From Combretum micranthum (lineage: Eukaryota; Streptophyta; Magnoliopsida; Myrtales; Combretaceae), in assembly GCA_024138025.1 (NCBI GenBank), contig JAMXBD010001252.1, positions 186,001-250,000 on the forward strand: a stretch of DNA of 64,000 nucleotides. Reading direction: 5' to 3'. The notes below the pieces were generated by a model, which saw only the letters and a list, made by a program, of their open reading frames with translations, was not told where the DNA came from and searched no databases. Of this stretch, positions 35,775 through 48,595 are shown piece by piece (the first letter of the stretch is position 1; each line of letters starts with the position of its first letter). The translations under genes were made by a program, and so were the position numbers.

Positions 35775-35850
35775 AAGCTTGGTTCAATTATTCTCAAATC
35801 GAATTTGATTTTACTATAATAATTATATAATAGTTACTATTATATTATAC
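35775..35850 (+). repeat. Direct repeat, copy 1
   Basis: CTTGGTTCAATTATTCTCAA, TCGAATTTGAT, then TAGTTACTATTATATTAT. The second copy at 36368-36465 has CTTGGTTCGATTATTCTCAA, the same TCGAATTTGAT and CAGTTACTATAATAATTAT. The pair is about 590 bp apart and could be the ends of a small insertion. Confidence 0.6.
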
Positions 35851-36367
35851 ACATGCTCGCTTAGACTATTGGATGAGAAGTAAAATTTCGCGTAAAGTAG
35901 GTCTGTCATCGTTGATAATTATCAAAAGTATATTGACACTTGCTTTTATTGTAATTGTATACTTTCATCCTTGTTATCTAAGAATTATTAAGTTTAAGAA
36001 AAATAATGATATGTCTAGATTTGTTTTAAATACTATACAAATAACTTTATGTGATTTTCACAACAAAGGACCTAAGACATGTCAAAAGGATGTAGAGTGC
36101 AATTAAAAATTTAGGGCATTGGATATCAATAACTTTTGGCATGATTTTTTTTTTTTTTTTTTTTTTTTGTTGGCTATCTAACTTTTGGCATGATTATTTG
36201 GTTTCTTCTTGTATTCCCTTCCATCCTTTCTGAGATTATAATGGGTTCTAATATTAGCAATCATTACAAATTTCATCATCTTGGAACTTGCAAATTAATT
36301 AGAAGGACTCATCCTCAGTTGTCCTATATATTATTACATGTTTGATAATATATGAAATCACAACATA

Positions 36368-36465
36368 AACTTGGTTCGATTATTCTCAAATCGAATTTGA
36401 TAAACTTCAGTCGATTAGTTATTTAATAGAATCACATATTATCAGTTACTATAATAATTATATAG
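36368..36465 (+). repeat. Direct repeat, copy 2
   Basis: See 35775-35850; same orientation, with an extra 30 bp inside. Confidence 0.6.
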
Positions 36466-38348
36466 GGAAAACGACGGTGTCTTTGTAAGAAGAAAGGTCA
36501 AAAATAAGAGAGATGTTATGTTGATCCTAGAGATGTTTAACTCTGTTATGTAGGCCAAAGCTGTCATCCACCGAGTATATATTGACCTTTTCATCCAAAG
36601 TCTTGGTAAATTTAATTATCCGGTCATGTGCAATAAATTTATAGGCATCATTAATTCCTTAATGCACGATCTTGTATTATCCATCGTCTAATTGGTTTAG
36701 TGACTGAACTTAGTAGGAACTTCGTTAAGTGAGTGACTTTATGAATACAATTATGGTCATTATAAGATATAGGGTTAAAATTTTAATGAGTTAGTACATG
36801 AATTTTGATAAATTTATAATTAGATATTTAAATTTTAAAATTGATCAATTCACTATATAAAAAAAAATTTCATGTATGTCAATAGTACATCTATTAAGTT
36901 ATTTCATGTACTAAATTAAACAATTTTAAAGTTTTTTAGATATTAAATTGATTAATTTTACAATTGAAATAACTAATTTAAAATTAAAATATCTAATTTT
37001 ATTTTTTATCAAAATTAAGATATCATTTATGATATTATCGCTAATATATGCCAGCAATGATTTCAAATTTGAAGGGTAGTTAAACTTTGACAACTTTACA
37101 TTACGCCAGTTTTTGGGGATAAGCTTTCTAGGATTTAACTGTTTGGATCAGTGTAATTAATTTGGTTTTATCCAATTATCAGGTGTAATTAATTTTTGAG
37201 GCATCTGTGTACAGTATCACTCCTTTGTTGTTGTTGTTTCCTTTTCTTTTGGCCCCCGCTTTTGGAACAGATAGATAAGATGATCTAGCTTTATCTAACT
37301 ACTGATTACATTTAATCAAGAATATATATGTAATTTTATATGGGAAAAGTGATTCCATCATTTAAAGGCAGAATGGTATTTCAATTTAAAGTTGGAATCA
37401 ATAATTCTAAGGAAACATGATTATAACTTCTTAAATTGAATCCAAACACAAGAATAGAAATGAGAAATATAATTTCAATTTCATTTTGATCTATTTTTAT
37501 CATGTTTGATATACGGGATTGAGAGACGAAACAATAAATCTAATTCTTTGTTTGGATACATTATGAAATGAAATAAAATTTATTAGTTATTTTTTAAAAG
37601 TATTTTAATAATTAAGTAAATGGATAAAAATGAAATTTAATAATAATCATCTATGAAAAATTTGAAATTTAAAAAAAGATACATATATTATGCTTTATGA
37701 AAACTATAAAATTAAACTTTTGTTATACAATTAGTTTTTTAAAAGCATAACATAGACATGCATTGTTTGCCCAAAAAATTGAAGAGCTTCAACATACATG
37801 TAGTTGTTTAAAAAAAAAAATATAAATATCTTCTTTCTTTAATTTTGATCTCACATGGATCAAAAGACAGGCCCAGCGAACTTCCTTTTATTCTGATCGT
37901 GACTTGAAAAGAGAGAAGAGAAAGAACTGGGAGTTGGCGCCTGCTTGCTTACCAAGCGATCCTTACTTTCCATTCTACTCCTGTCCGATCGAGTCTGCTT
38001 CGCTCAAGTGATTAGATACCTTTTTGGGGTGACAATGATTCCTCACCGAAGGGTACCGAGTTGATGTGGGATAGAGCTCTATTAGGTTCTTATTCAAGGG
38101 AGTTTAGTCTAAGGCTGACTGTTGGGAATCATATCAGATGGAGCAAAGCTATACCTGACTGACTTAGGAAGCAGCTTTGTCTTAGCGTTCGCCAACAAGT
38201 CGTTTCGGTTAGAAAGCGCTAGCGATCTTACTTAGCTTAGGAGGTAAACATGTAGAAAAGACAATTGAGAAGGCCTTTAGAGGCGCTCTTTTCATCCAAC
38301 TAGAAATATCGTAAGAGAAGAAAAAGAATCTGACGCCCAAAATTTCCC

Positions 38349-38705
38349 ATGTCTTTCTTGGTTAAAAACCTACTGGAATCAAACTCAGGGGATTCTATTC
38401 TGAGAGAGTTTAAGTACTCCTTAATCTCCATTTTCAATCCATACTGTGAATGCTTCCTCTCTGGAAGTTTGTCAAATTTGATCCGTCAATCCCCTTCAGG
38501 GAAGCTGTCTATTCCAGATCTTTTATATATTAAGAAACTCTTTCTTAATCTTCTTTCTGTCAGTCAATTAAGAGATCTTGCTTATTCTGTCTTGTTCCCC
38601 TTTTCTCCTTCTTTTGTGCAGGAGGAGCATTCAGGAGGCGGTCGTTCGGTCGCCTATGATACTAGGACCAATAGGTCAAAAATAGGTTTGTGCCGGAGGT
38701 GTTGA
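38349..38705 (+). pseudogene. Ty1/copia pre-integrase fragment inside the mitochondrial DNA block
   Basis: The 118-codon ORF contains FNPYCECFLSGS, then SIPDLLYIKKLFLNLLSVSQ and LAYSVLFPFSPSFVQ. This follows the copia segment between protease and GAG-pre-integrase ('..L..VLHVP.FPLNLLSVSQLT..L.CSV.F....C..QD'). Copia fragments are known residents of plant mitochondrial genomes, so it was probably already in the mitochondrial DNA before transfer. The later part (EEHSGGGRSVAYDTR) is not copia-like, so the ORF is chimeric. Confidence 0.65.
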
Positions 38706-39776
38706 ACGATCTACTCTACACAGGTGTGGGCTTACAGGGCTAGGGCTCATAAACCCTTTCTTTCATTTATCAATTGGGCCCTGGTCGGTCACTTTTCCGG
38801 GCCGGGATCGAGAAGTGGAAGTTAGAAAAAAGAGATCTTTCTCTGAGGTGCTCAGAGAAAGAGTAAGGGTAGCTTGTCAAGCTGGCCTATATATAATAAA
38901 ATATATCTATAATAAAAGATTCGCTGTCTTTTTTAACCGGCTGTTCTTCTTTGTCAACGCTACTAAGGGCCTATAGGTTCGCCTAATTTACTTATGAAAG
39001 ATAATGAGAATGGGTTTTAAAAAAAGGAAAAGGCCCGTATTAGTTTCGCAAGCCTTTGTCATTGTCAGTCAACTAAGTAGGGCCTTAGGCCCCCTGCGAA
39101 TCCGTAAATCTGAAGAGCATGCCGCAACAAAAGGATGGTCCCCTATGCATTTCATTCTTTCTGGAAGGGAAAATCAAAATATCTCGGACTGATGGATAAG
39201 AGAACTGAGCTGGCCCAAAAAGCGCTTGGGCGCTCTACGTCCAATGTAGACTCCATCATATACATATCGATTTCCTTCTGATGGATCAAGAATAGATAGT
39301 TGTCTCATCAATAGATTGAAAGAGGAGATTTCCCCTTATTATTGAGAGATTCCCTCTCTATCCATTCATTCCTACTCTTTCGATCTATCAAGAACAGATC
39401 AGGCTATCTATCAATATTTGAAAATAGCACGTTCATATCGCTTTTCGTTCATTTCATTTCCGCCACGCCAATATAGATAGCTGCCATAATAATAAGCAAG
39501 CAGGCGAAGCAGCTAGAAGCGCTCGCTTATAGCCCTTGAATTCTTATTCACGAATGAATTGGGAAAGCCAACAGAAAGATTCGATTCTTACTTCGTAGAG
39601 TCGGTGGTGCTGCTATTGCCTGTGCGTAGGACCGTCCCCCACTACTAAAGTAGAGTTGAGTCAAAAGGTATGGTATAGCAACCTTTCCGAGCGAGCCTCT
39701 GTGATCTCCTGTAAACCCCCATGATGTGGTAAAGGAGGATATTAGGGGAAGCAGTGAGTGGAGATTCCCCTGCAGA

Positions 39777-39836
39777 GAGCCGGATGAGGGGAGACCCTCA
39801 CGTCCGGTTCGGAGGGCGGGGATATCCCGACCCTAC
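39777..39836 (+). other. Group II intron domains V and VI
   Basis: Domain V is GAGCCGGATG AGGG GAGA CCCT CACGTCCGGTTC (34 nt, 39777-39810): a long stem capped by a GAGA tetraloop, with the two-base bulge of the family. Domain VI follows (GGGCGGGGATATCCCGACCCT), with an unpaired A on its 3' side that would be the branch point, and the intron ends AC or AT. All expected structural pieces of the 3' end are intact. In plant mitochondria such introns interrupt nad genes. Confidence 0.85.
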
Positions 39837-39872
39837 TATCATTATGCCTTTGCAATGTTACTTGGTTCAACC
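39837..39872 (+). pseudogene. nad5: Start of nad5 last exon (partial)
   Basis: Directly after the intron end, the frame reads YHYAFAMLLGST. I recall this as the beginning of the C-terminal exon of mitochondrial nad5 (complex I subunit 5; '...VYHYAFAMLLG.T'). After these 12 residues the expected sequence is lost, and the reading continues RMEDPATFS and a stop, so the exon is truncated or recombined. The nad5 name comes from memory of a short match. The alternative is another intron-split mitochondrial gene. Confidence 0.5.
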
Positions 39873-41319
39873 CGGATGGAAGATCCAGCTACCTTCTCGT
39901 GAATGGCTTTTTCAAAAAAGTCCCCTCCCACTATTCTTTCTTTTCGATAGACCAACCTGGTCGAATATTCTCTTATTAGCGGTTATTAATAAGATTGATG
40001 GTCAGTCTTGAAAGTACGAATCTCGCTTTATTACTTAAAATACTTTGATTAGTATATAAGTATAAGCTCTTTGTTGTAGATATTTAGAATATGCCAAGCA
40101 CAAGCAGATAAGATAGCGGATTAAGCCGACAAGGAGGGCAGGCACGTGTCGATGTGCGGCAATTTTTTTATAGATCGAAAGGCAGGGACATCTCTGGGGT
40201 AAAGACTAGGTTCCATATCTACCTTCTCATCGCGGGATAAGGGCTCTTAGTTTCATATCCCCGGGATAAAGAAGGCTCTTTAGCGGATAACCGGAATATC
40301 CGATGCTAGTGAAAGCAAGTGACATACTTACTGTCCAAAGGTAACCGGTTAGGTGAATCTATCCCCGTCAAATCAAAGCAAGGAGCTCTTTCGCAGTCAG
40401 AAAAAGTAGCAATAGCATTTTCAGGAGCAAGAGAGAGAAGAAGATGCATAGAATTTGCTGTTAGGACAAAGATGGTGGAAGAATCCCCTATTGACGGAAT
40501 ATCGAGACTCTCTTTCGAAAGTGAGATCACACTGGCTTGTTGAAGAGGGATCACTCCTAAATGCAGCTTGATCTTATATACGATAGCACCAGACGCACCT
40601 TGGTACTTCCATCTAATCAATCATCAGGCTAGCGGAGCGAAGGGAGCCAAAAAACGTGAGCGCCCCTCACCATGCAACTTATATAAGAATTAACTAACCA
40701 GAGGCGAGGGGAAATTTCCTAGTCTAACTAGAATAGTGGGTGGCACCGGCCCTTATTGCTTGAATTTCGTAGCTGGAAGCGTGGCACATTCGTGAATTTT
40801 TCAGTGGTAAGCAGAAGAGTCAGAGTGATCCTCTAAAGGGGTTTTCCCTTACCATAATAGTCAGGGAACTAGGAAGAGGAGTACGATCAGGATAAGGCCG
40901 AACCCACCTAGGTTTAGAATAGGGATCCTGTAGCTAAGGAAGCCTTGAGGAGGAAGATGTCGCCGATATTGAATCCTTCCCCTAAGGCTTGTTACTGAAT
41001 GAATCTGGTAACTAATGCCGCCAAAGAGGTGCCGCATCGCCTACGATAACTTCTTTTGCTGAACCAGTATATGAGACTACTTGCTTCAACGAAGGATCTA
41101 CTTCAACGAAAAGACTTATTTCACCGAGTATGGAGGAGGAACTACTGGCGGCTTTCGTGGAGAACATCGAACCGAGGCTCCTTCCTCTAGCTTGGAGGCT
41201 TTCAATGTTTGAGATAAGTGTAGATTGTTAAATTGTTGATTGTAGTATATTTTATTGATTTTATCAGACCATGGTTTGTATCTTCTAATTATTTCTTCCT
41301 ATGGCTTCTCTTAGAATAC

Positions 41320-44300
41320 ATGGATAAGAATTGGAAGAATTGCGACATTGGAAGTGAAGAGTACCAATGAGGTGTAGAATTTTTCGTCACATACATGCGA
41401 TTGAAATATGGAGGAAACACAGAGTTAAATTGTCCATGCAAAGATGTTTAAATAACAACTTGTACACTATGAATGTGATTAGAGCACACTTGCTTGTTGA
41501 TGGGATAGAACATAACTTATAAGTGTTAGATATATCATGGTGAGGAGCCGACTATTGAATTGCCTAGTGGACCTTGTGATAGAACTTGTCATATAGAGAG
41601 TGAAATGACATCTAATGTGGAGGAGTACAATGTGGAAAATGATGACATTGATGGGCTTGATGAGATGCTTGAAGATTTTAGGGATTTTGTTGCAAATCAA
41701 GCAGAAGATTCAAGCCCTGATGACTTCGATATTCCAATAGATTTTTAAGTGGTTTAAGAGCTGATTCACAACAAAAGCTCTATACAGGTTGTAAGTTCTC
41801 TAAATTCTCCTTTATAGTGAAGCTTCTCCACTTGAAAGTGTACAATAAGTGGACCAATAAGTCGTTTGACATGCTTCTACAATTTTTGCGTGATGTGATA
41901 CCCAATGGAAAGTCTCTTCCTAAGCTCATACTATCATGTAAACAAGTACTTAAGGGGGTTGGGTATGGGTTACCACAGTATTCATGCATGTAAATATGAT
42001 TGTTGTTTATTTTGGGGTACCAACAAGCATCTTACCAATTGCCCTACTTGCGGTACTTCTAGGTATAAGATGTCTGGAGGGTCTAGAAAGCCTATTCCTC
42101 ATAAGATTCTACGATACTTTCCTGTAAAACCAAGGTTGCAACGCCTTTTCATGAATCCTAAGATTGCTCAAAAAATGCGTTGGCATAAAGATGAACATAA
42201 GAGACAAAAACATTATGGGCCATCAGCAGATGGGTTGTCTTGGATTAATTTTGATAATGAATTTCCAGAGTTTGCAAAGGATAGTCGTAATGTGCGGTTG
42301 GGGTTAGCTAGTGATGGCTTCAATCCTTTTGGTACGATGAGCCAATCATATAGCATGTGGCCAGTCGTGCTTCTTACATACAACTTACACCGTGGATGTG
42401 CATAAAGAAAGAGTATTTCATGATGACGTTGTTAATCCCTGGGCCTAAAGCACTAGGAAGGAGATCGATGTGTACATGCAACCTTTGATTGATGAGTTGA
42501 ATGATCTTTGGGTCAATGGACTATGGACATATGATGCATACTGAAATCTTGTTTTAAATGCTGCATTGATGTGGACCATCAACGACTTTCCACATATGGG
42601 AATTTGTCTGGGTGGAGCACAAAGGGATACAGTGCTTGTCGATATGTGAAGATCAAACACCATCAATAAGACTTAAAAGCAAGATTGGTATGTTGGTCAT
42701 AGGATGTGGTTGCCAAAGGAACATAGGTGAGACGTAGCTTGAAATTTGATGGAATGCATGATAATCGTGAAGCTCTCGAACCATATTCTAGTGAAGACAT
42801 TCTTCACCAATTACATACAGTTGTAGATGTGGGTATGGGAAAGCATCCAGGGAAAGTTAAAAGAGCCCATTATGTTGGCGGGTTCAACTGGATTAAAAAA
42901 TCCATATTCTTTCAATTGCCATATTGATCAAAGTTAAAGCTTAGACATAATCTTGATGTCATGCACATTGAGAAGAATGTTTGTGAGAATATTGTTCACA
43001 CAATTCTTAGGATTGATGGAAAAACAAAAGATACTTACAAAGCTAGGCTTGATCTAGAGGAACTTGGTATTTGAAAGGAACTACATCTACTAAAGTGGGC
43101 TGATGGCAAGTATTCAATGCCTTGTGCAAGTTATGCATTAAGTAATTCTGAAAGAAAATTATTCTGTCAATTTCTAAGGAATGTTAGATTACCAGATGGT
43201 TATGCATCACATATAGGTAGGTGTGTAGATAACTCATGCTCAAAATTTTCGGGTATGAAGAGTCATGATTGCCATGTGTTGCTTCAAAGGCTATTACCTG
43301 TAGGTATTCATGGCTTATTGCCTAGAGATGTCACCACCACCATATTCGAGCTCGGGACCTTTTTTGAGAGGTTGTGCCAACGTATGTTGAATGTTGAGGA
43401 GTTGCAGAAGATGCAGAGCGATATTGTCACAATATTGTGCAAGCTGAAGCTAATCTTTCCACCTGCATTTTTTGATGTAATGGTGCACCTTACTATCCAC
43501 TTACCTTAAGAGGCCCTAATGGCTGGAGCTGTTGCTTACTGCTGGATGTATCCTATTGAAAGGTACAATGTGAACACAATACATACATTTTTATTTTAAT
43601 GTTTGATTTTTCCCTCCCTTAATTTAAATTTTACTATGTAGATAATTAGGCTCTTTGAAGCATTTTGTTCAAAATAGAGCTTATCCGAAAGGTTCAATTG
43701 CCGAAGCTTATGTTGTTCATGAGTGCTTGACTTGGTGCTCTCTTCACTTAGAAGACATGGAGACAATATTTAACCATCCAGATAGGGACTTTGATTCTTT
43801 GGAAGATGGTGGCCTAGATATCTTTACAAACAGGGTTGGTTTTATTTCTCCACCCACATATGTGGTATTATCAGATGGGGATGTGGAAATTGCCAGATGG
43901 TACATTATGAATAATTCTCAGGAGATGCAACCTTATTTAGCGTAAGTGGTTATCACTACATCATTTTTATTATGTTAATGAACTATTACAATTTGTGTGT
44001 ATTCATTAACCAAGGTGAAATTTGTGTTGCAGTGAACATATAGACATTTTAAGCTCACAATATGGTGATGACATAGATGAGCATCACAAAAGGGAATTTA
44101 GTCAATGGTTTATGAATAAGGTAAAATATTAACAAACTCCACATATACTTACTTATGCTATAGGTAAGAAAGTTTTTAACAAAATAGAATTGATGGTCTA
44201 TTTTGCTTGTCATTATTGCAGATGAGTGCATTGTATGAAAGTGGTGACAATCATCAGTGCATTATATGCATTATCATTAGGACCGATTCATGTTTTCAAG

Positions 44301-45019
44301 AGATACAACAAATTGATATATAATGGTGTGCGATTTCATACAATAGAATTTGATAATAGTAAGAAGACTCAGAATAGTGGAGTGCTTGTGGGGGGGCTTG
44401 AAGGAGACACAAAAGTTGAATTTTATGGGGTTTTGACAGATATATATGAGTTTACTTATGTTAGAAACAAAAGCATGATCTTATTTAAGTGCAAGTGGTG
44501 GGACACTAACATGCGGCATGTTCGAGTTGATGATGGCTTTAAAAGCCATAAGATTACTCGTACGTGGTATGAAAATGATTCGTATGTGCTAGCATCACAA
44601 GCTAAGCAAATATTTTATGTAGAGGACATGAAACTAGGAACTGAATGGCGTGTAGTGCAATAGTTTGAGCATCGCCACATCTATAATATAGACTTGCTAG
44701 AAGGTGATGCAAATTTGTTAACTGATGTGGAGGCTTGATTAGCAGATGAGATCTTAGATGAACATTTTATAGTAAATGGTGATGGAGGAAATGAGCTACA
44801 TCTAGTAATCAATTGTGATGTTGATGTGTTATTGAGAATTGATGTAGGTCATGAGACTGTTGATGGGGAGGTCATTAAAAGAATAGTGCAAGCATCTGAA
44901 CATGTAGAGCATGATGCCGGTATTGAATTCATTGAAGATGAGGATGAGAATGAGGAGATGGATGAGGTGCTGGTGGATTATGATAGTAGCGAGAAATTGA
45001 ATGGTTATGTCTTTTTATC
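41320..45019 (+). pseudogene. CACTA transposase TNP2 (Transpos_assoc, Tnp2, DUF4218, DUF4216)
   Basis: It starts at ATG 41320: MDKNWKN, FVTYMRLKYGGNTELNCPCK and IYHGEEPTIELPSG (transposase-associated zinc domain). Then come SFDMLLQFLRDVIPNGKSLP, GMGYHSIHACKYDCCLFWG and CPTCGTSRYKM with FNPFGTMSQSYSMWPVVLL (TNP2 core), DVMHIEKNVCENIV, KMQSDIVTILCKLKLIFPPA and FFDVMVHLTIHLP (DUF4218), GSIAEAYVVHECLTWCS, YNGVRFHTIEFDNSKKTQNS and FYGVLTDIYEFTYV (DUF4216), and an acidic C-terminus. Introns near 43573-43640, 43945-44030 and 44120-44220 have GT/AG borders. TNP2 cuts at the CACTA ends. Stops (for example at about 41371, 42403, 43073, 44661 and 44736) and frame changes at about 41960 and 42400-42730 disable it. 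Confidence 0.9.
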
Positions 45020-45185
45020 TTTTTTAAAAATTTATGTCCTTAATTACGCTTGCAAGGTCAATTTTTTTTTTTTTAGGTGATGATATTAGCATAAGCTTTT
45101 GTATGTTGAATGCTGAGTTGCCAAGCTATTATGTTGTCTATTTCCTAATGACTAACTTATGCCTCCTTTGTTCGATTTTAGGATT

Positions 45186-48100
45186 ATAATGGCTGGTGGT
45201 CGAAGGAATGTTCAAAGGAGGGGAAGGAGAACTAAATGGGATGCTCGACTACCTATTCGTGATGAGTCGATTCTCACCATTCTAGGGATCATATGCGCTA
45301 ATCACAACAACAAACCATCCATCTAATCCTTTTGCATCCTCGGTATTCCATTTGACATATCATTAAAGTAGAATAAGTTAGTATAAATTGGTAATACAAA
45401 TTGATTTTTTTCTATACTACAAATGACAGTCCACATGGTCAATATCAACATTAGTCCAACAAATGCATCCTTACAGGGCAATTCAGCTGATCAAACCACA
45501 CTCCAGGTAAGTGGTGACACTGGCATATGAATGTAGAAGATGGGTTTGGAAAATCAATTACCTTTTTTGAGAACTCTTTTTATGTGGAATATAAAAGATA
45601 TAAAAGTGGTTGTATTTTGTGTTTACTCAGTTTTTTAGCATTAGCTTAACGTGCCTTGAGAATGGTGAATTGAAAAGTTTCATGGAAGTTTCTATTAGCT
45701 ATTTGACAATATCCCTATAAACTATGGAATTAATACCATCCCTAGTTTAAAATCTTCCAATCAGTACAATAATAATAGGTTAACTTTAGGTGTAAATAAC
45801 ACTTTTCAACAATACTTCTATTTCTAACTCTATTCCCACTATCCTTATTGTGTTTTTAGCTTTGAAAATTAACATATGTGATGTGATTTTTTGTTTTCCT
45901 ATTAAATGTAGAGAATGAAGCTCCAGGTATACGGAAATGAACAATGGTCAAGTAGATAGGTCCCAAGAGCACACCATGCATCTGATAATACTGAATCTCT
46001 TGGTAAGCTTTATAAATATATGCAATAAATTATTGAAAGTGTGCAAGTCAAAAAAACATTCTCTTATAATTGTAGCAACTGAGAGCTCAACACGATCTGT
46101 TGGTAAGAGAAGTGCATACCGTGGTCAAGCACTTGAGAGAATATGAAGCGAAAGGGAAAAATGCTAGTTGAGTTTACTTTATCTGGAGGACGTCCTGTTT
46201 CAATAGATCAATCCTCAAAATTAGCATCTGAGATAGGGAAAGCATGTAGGGACTTGTTGCCTCTTTATGGTGAAGATTGGAGAAAGTTAGATATGGTGGA
46301 GAAACAACGAGCTTGGGAGAGGGTCAAGGTAAAATACAGACTAAACTTTCCTTTCATATTACTTACTTGTTATGTGATGTTACTAATCATTTTTTGTCTT
46401 AACTGACATGGTTGATGTAGAATCGATTGAATATTGATGATGTAGTGAAAAATGACAACAAATTTGTTGCTGCTAATAAGTGGATGGGAGTCTGCTTAGA
46501 AATCATCGAAGTAAAACTAAGAGGAGATGGATGGAGATTGGTGATGTAGCAAGACCAAAGGATCGAATGAAGATGATTGAAAGAAGATGACAAACAATGG
46601 ACTAAAGAGATTACAGAAGAGAAGGCAATTTTACAATCCAATAAGCCATCCAAGAAGGTAAACTCTATACCCATTTTTCTTGGGTTTTCAAGTAATAACT
46701 GCATAAATATGTAACTGTTTTTAATGAATAGAGGACCAAATCAATGATCAGGAAAGAGGCACATAGTTGTGTCAAATACTTGCAAGTCTAGCTCTCGATC
46801 ATTTGAGAGCAGAAGGAATGAGCACGTAAGTACAACTCATATAATTTCTAACATGTAATAGTAAGCTTACTCAAGTGCTTAACATTTTTCTAATATATAT
46901 ATGTATGTAGATCAATCAAAATCACCAATTGCCCAATGCTATCGAGTTCTTTAAGCAAACTCGCTATCGTGAACCAAGGCCTAATGGTACTGGTGGTTGG
47001 GTTTCACAACAAGCTCGAAGATTATGTAAGTCTATGGGTTAAGTTTTATTTTGAACATGTTATTAAATAAGCAATATGCTGTAGATGTTATGTTTTAGTT
47101 TTCATAATGTAGAGAAGATGGTGAAAATGTATAAGGAGTCGCAATCTTCTGATAAGCCAAAGACACCACAGGAGATTGTTGACATATTTATGAATGCAAG
47201 TAACAGATCTAACTACCATCCTGGAAGAGGATATGGACCACCATCTATTGGGAAATCAACACGAAGACAGAATGAGATGGAGGAGTTAAGAGCTGCATTG
47301 CAAGAGGAAAAAACATTACGCCAGCAACAAACTCAACAGGTAATTAAACTTTATGGTTTGTTTAATATTGCAATTTCTTTTCCTACCACCACTATGGTCA
47401 TCTTATATCGATTGATTATAGGGGCGGCTTTTAAGGGTCCTTATTAATATCTTTATGGTTTATTCTGAGGCTTTTGTGTGCAAAAATGTAGAAAGGTCCA
47501 CATGTGTTTGAAGTTAAAAGGATCGGTGTTATGCTGGAAGAAAATATAGATGATTCAGAAATCATATTTTTTAACGGCTCTATTTAGTTTCTGTTTCTTA
47601 AGAAATTGGCAACAATGTTTTGAGTTTGATGTCCAACTTGAGTTTATATTCCTTTGTGTTGAAAAATTAGTGGGGAGGATTTGATTTCCCCTCCTGGACT
47701 TCTGTTGATGCTCTAAATGATTGTTGAAATGATTTGGGGGGATTGTTTTAGCAAAAATCACGCCAACTTCGATGCATGTTAGCATTATTACAGCTCGCCC
47801 AAAATTCTAGCAGGTCTTTTGCTTAATTCTTGGTGAAACGATGAAGGATGAGACTAGAGTAAATCAATATTGACTTGTATTATAGTATTGTTCCATTCTT
47901 GTTGATATCTTTCATGCACAACCTATGGGACGTCTTCAGTGCATGCATGATTCTTTTTTGAATTTCATATGAGGGAAACATTTGTGAGCATGTTTTTGGG
48001 TCAAAATGGCACGAAATTATTATGATATTATAGGTAAATAAGATTATTCAACCCGGGAAAAGGGGAAAATAATATAATTTAATAAATAATTATAAAAATG

Positions 48101-48595
48101 CTATTGAAGTGAAAATAATTTTTATTTTTAGGCAACTTAAGAATATAAGTTACGAACTAACTTGTTTTTTCAAGAGATGAAATCGATAGATTATATGAAG
48201 TTTGTCTCTTTGAATTATTTTTATCCTAATACTTACTAAAATATTATTTTTCCCTTTTTCCTATTCATATCTAATGAGATTGACTTTGGGAAAATCCACA
48301 TGTGAATAGATTTTTTCCGATTTTCTTGAATTGAATTTGATACTTAATGGTATTTACAGCTTGCTCAACTAACTCGACTTGTAAACAATTTGTATCAAGT
48401 TTTCCCAGTAGTTCAGGTTAGTTATCATGGGTCGTTTCTCATTATCTCATTCGTGTTTTTTTTAACCATTCAATAATTATATTTATATATTGTGTGACAG
48501 CAAATCCAAATGGAGATACTTCTGCAAGTGCACGAGATGCTTCATCAAATCCATCACTTGGAGATAATGGTGACAACAATGAGGAAGAAAACTAA
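45186..48595 (+). pseudogene. Transposase_24 / TNPA-type CACTA gene, broken
   Basis: Exons read in order: MAGGRRNVQRRGRRTKWDAR (45186 on); ATESSTRSVGKRSAYRGQAL, then a shift, KRKGKMLVEFTLSGGRPVSI and IGKACRDLLPLYGEDWRKLD, ending ERVK/GTAAAA at about 46328; FFKQTRYREPRPNGTGGWVS (46950); EKMVKMYKESQSSDKPKTPQ with GRGYGPPSIGKSTRRQNEME and LRAALQEEKTLRQQQTQQ (47112-47340); QLTRLVNNLYQVFPVVQ (48363); and a last exon NPNGDTSASARDASSNPSLG with an acidic end and TAA at 48593-48595. This is the Ptta/En/Spm plant transposase family (PF03004), the DNA-binding partner of TNP2. It is broken by a 2-bp insertion in AGAATATGAAG at about 46140 and by stops in the exon starting near 46421. The 47450-48358 part is a long intron without other features. 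Confidence 0.8.

Larger units (their letters stand above)
29177..37864. other. CACTA interior, long non-coding tract
   Basis: No gene recognised over 8.7 kb. Contents: presumed NOMO intron at the left edge; a stretch of degenerate ATGGACC-type repeats (29640-29870); A22 at about 33391-33416; T23 at about 36147-36169; a pair of direct repeats near 35775 and 36365; AT-rich MITE-like text at 36740-37030 and 37330-37620. Small ORFs in this tract have no support. Confidence 0.4.
37865..41212. other. Nuclear insertion of plant mitochondrial DNA (NUMT), about 3.3 kb
   Basis: Base composition changes sharply from AT-rich to near balanced at both borders. The text is of the plant mitochondrial intergenic type (CCTGTCCGATCGAGTCTGCT, AGGCAGGGACATC, CCCCTAAGGCTTGTTACTGA), and it contains group II intron domains V-VI and a nad5-like exon start. 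Unlike the surrounding transposase DNA it has few long A/T runs. Several ORFs (39004-39192, 40306-40620 minus) are of the anonymous mitochondrial kind. Both borders are estimates (plus or minus about 20 bp). It lies inside the CACTA element, just upstream of TNP2. Confidence 0.8.

Noticed and set aside
40306..40620. 104-codon minus ORF and overlapping plus ORF in the mitochondrial block
   Set aside because: Anonymous ORFs are common in plant mitochondrial spacer DNA, and no gene is recognisable.
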